From contig JADMJV010000012.1 in NCBI GenBank assembly GCA_018780265.1, forward strand, positions 4,200 through 68,199: a stretch of DNA of 64,000 nucleotides, in the 5' to 3' direction. The stretch is from a bacterium. GTDB lineage: Bacteria; Vulcanimicrobiota; Xenobia; Xenobiales; JADMJV01. This document shows positions 63,301-64,000 of the stretch, piece after piece. The notes below the pieces were generated by a model. That model worked only from the letters and a program-made list of their open reading frames with translations, was not told where the DNA came from and ran no database searches. The stretch's first letter is position 1. Every line of letters begins with the position of its first letter. The translations under genes were made by a program, and so were the position numbers.

Positions 63301-64000
63301 AAGCCCAAGAGCGCCTGGTGATTCAGGGCGCAGGCGACATTTTAGAAAAGCAAGGCAGCCAGTTCGTCAAGCAACGGGTGATTCAAGGCGCCAAAGACGG
63401 CGTTAAGGGTGGAGCTATCGGAGCCGGCGCCTCGGAAATGATTCACGACGGCACCTGGGACAACGGTCTGGCCGACGGACTGACGAGGGTAGCCACCTCT
63501 ACGGCCATCGGCGCCGGCGCTGGCGGTCTGGCGGGCGGAGGAATGTCTCACTTTGGGGCTGCCAGAGAGTGGACGGGAGAGGTTGACCTCTATCGCAACA
63601 AGGCCAACTTCAGTCTGCTCGACGATGCCCAGAAGGTGAAGTTTGCCGGTCTGGCCGACAACTACAGCAAGGGGGCGGCCTTCGTAGATGGTGGACCCAC
63701 TCAGAATGTCGACGACCGCCTGATCAAGATGCTGCGCGATGGCACCGTCGACAAGGTTGACGACAGCGGCGCCACCGTGGTGGACAACCTGGCCAGACTG
63801 GATGGTCAACAGATGGCCAAGGGTCTGACCAATCGCGGCGTGATGGACGAGGTGCTGGAGACGGTCACCAAGCCTGGCGTGATCCATCAGGACACCAAGG
63901 GGAGTTGCACGGTCACGACCCTCGAGTATCTGCACGTGAAAAAAGATCCCAGCCACTTCATCAAGACGGTGGGCGACCTGACCAGCGAATCGGGCGAGAC
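60396..64000 (+). CDS. Giant annexin-repeat protein with putative cysteine-peptidase domain (partial)
   Basis: An open frame of more than 1201 codons running off the window; GGAGGG lies 6 bases before the ATG. Residues 1-365 are Pro/Tyr/Gly/Gln-rich, without signal peptide, ending in a Pro-Ala-Lys linker. Residues 366-725 hold five annexin repeats of about 73 residues, with units such as GLGTDE...L.GKSKEQIDKL...Y...YGKDL..DLKSELSG. Repeats 1, 3 and 5 have the complete type II calcium site GxGT-38-[DE] (376-379/418, 522-525/564, 668-671/710); repeats 2 and 4 have lost GxGT. Then a charged helical part, a Gly/Ala-rich hydrophobic region (about 820-1070) and KGSCTVTTLEYL at 1169-1180, whose Cys1171 may be the nucleophile of a cysteine peptidase. 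Annexins bind membranes with calcium; a toxin- or effector-like role is inference. The end lies outside the window. Confidence 0.88.
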   Translation, partial: MDNFTIGLRFGGGAVGFANGVGGVNACMFPACQQILQTWMPCPGNPMMPGYLQAPPFFYPMPPNMGGYPMPNPGWGAPFPFQHPFQDMCPAPYQPPCNPGYGGYQPSIPNYGAGYRYPEYGQIQQRARENGTLDGTPVTPHSSFHEDQFHTDALSRLNQRAAGRVMQEAQAASPREFNALQRNEGQLQGYLQQQTEQGRGFSGAEVHRMRAEGIENLYQDGQVGQGIGQANREHLELLEAWERSEANQQMKYGVGPMPGLSPRAYQESPFNPQRQAPQRQQGQSQPPAQSTQPQYRPQPRPTAQPQQDIRRLDYPDDKPKAAPAKPAAAKPAPTQNAPAKPNAQQQPATPAKPAPKPYDPNKDSNELYKAMHGGLGLGTDEGALFKALDGKSKEQIDKLKANYKDHYGKDLNADLKSELSGKDFQRAEALMKGNQSAADATALQQSVGVLWNDNKDIHKTLEGKTAEQRKAIAEEYKKQTGKELKTQLSREMSGTDKDQAMALLDGNTAKADAAKIQRAVKGAGTDEAAIMGALEGKSKTEREAIAKSFKDTYKVDLTQRLKEDMGGAELDQANALMEGNQSKAAAAKIKTATEGFWGADKTGINDSLQGKSVEERKAITDAYKQTYGKELNSELKDRLSGNDLQKSEALLQRGKLTDAEQLKFALEGAGTDEEAVKKALQGKTKEEVAQIRKDYEGLTQRKLDDDIAGDMSGREHFDAKMALRGRAETVDEAVARANEVHEFERKGDGNFVSRNLVDLVSDKGELLDKNTDRVNESKNKFDRLVAEGRLDEAKIEKKRLQELTGFATADVESYRETKDSAADTAGTVAATAAGVAVVVASAGTATPLVAVAAMAAGAGAGARVVTTGLIKGEGYGVEDALLDAGQGAIDGGTSIIGMGGVGASAKVAVKAGQEGAELAAREALVAGGKVVVKAGQEGTELVAKQALLKSGQEGGELALITTGKAVANKAQERLVIQGAGDILEKQGSQFVKQRVIQGAKDGVKGGAIGAGASEMIHDGTWDNGLADGLTRVATSTAIGAGAGGLAGGGMSHFGAAREWTGEVDLYRNKANFSLLDDAQKVKFAGLADNYSKGAAFVDGGPTQNVDDRLIKMLRDGTVDKVDDSGATVVDNLARLDGQQMAKGLTNRGVMDEVLETVTKPGVIHQDTKGSCTVTTLEYLHVKKDPSHFIKTVGDLTSESGE

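Noticed and set aside
62391..63956. Long minus-strand frames near the window end
   Set aside because: They are antisense to the annexin-type gene. The plus-strand frame is continuous from 60396 and carries the repeated GxGT motifs, so these are shadows.

Overview
The window is GC-rich, tightly packed chromosomal DNA from a bacterium with a diderm-style envelope: there are several lipoprotein signal peptides with lipoboxes, an RND efflux pump with its periplasmic adaptor, and secreted proteins. I cannot name the phylum. The mix of Hanks-type Ser/Thr kinases, ankyrin proteins, an archaeal-style HerA-NurA-Mre11-Rad50 operon, glycine-zipper protein families and a giant annexin-repeat protein would suit a poorly cultured lineage (for example Eremiobacterota/Xenobia, Armatimonadota or similar), but that is a guess. 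No rRNA, tRNA or CRISPR array was seen.

Layout. 1-0.4 kb: end of a frameshifted IS1182-type transposase. 0.4-10.5 kb (minus): nurA, herA, sbcD and sbcC, then a protein of ten 36-residue repeats and an ankyrin-DUF4253 protein; a palindrome and a -10-like box sit in front of nurA. 10.5-20.2 kb: DUF4262 protein, coiled-coil lipoprotein, LLM (F420-type) oxidoreductase, DtxR/MntR-like regulator, sufE-sseA pair, LTA-synthase-like transferase, GT39-type glycosyltransferase, GNAT protein. 20.4-25.7 kb: small KP-rich protein, secreted protein, large lipoprotein with a DUF1566-type domain. 24.4-26.1 kb is a graveyard with a Phd/YefM antitoxin relic and an IS200/IS605 TnpA relic.

26.1-32.5 kb (minus) is a myo-inositol operon (iolC, a secreted protein gene, iolD, iolE, iolG, LacD-like aldolase). 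It would take inositol to a 6-phosphate that an aldolase cleaves; iolB and iolA are absent here. 32.6-37.9 kb holds small secreted or hypothetical proteins, a GNAT acetyltransferase and a DUF433 antitoxin whose DUF5615 toxin is broken by frameshifts. 38-43.6 kb (minus) has glycine-zipper proteins interleaved with a membrane-anchored HAMP-Ser/Thr kinase and a 458-residue protein, probably one functional group.

43.7-60.3 kb (mostly plus): fatty-acid hydroxylase-like protein, large kinase-ATPase fusion, PilZ protein, divalent-cation RND efflux genes, a minus-strand esterase-like protein, then an operon of M14 carboxypeptidase, MASE1 hybrid histidine kinase with HPt, and a REC-GGDEF diguanylate cyclase. 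PilZ plus GGDEF indicates c-di-GMP signalling.

60.4 kb to the end: a very long open reading frame that runs off the window. It has a Pro-rich N-terminus, five annexin repeats (three with an intact GxGT-38-[DE] calcium site, spaced exactly 146 residues apart), a Gly/Ala-rich region and the start of a probable cysteine-peptidase domain. This is the most unusual object in the window.
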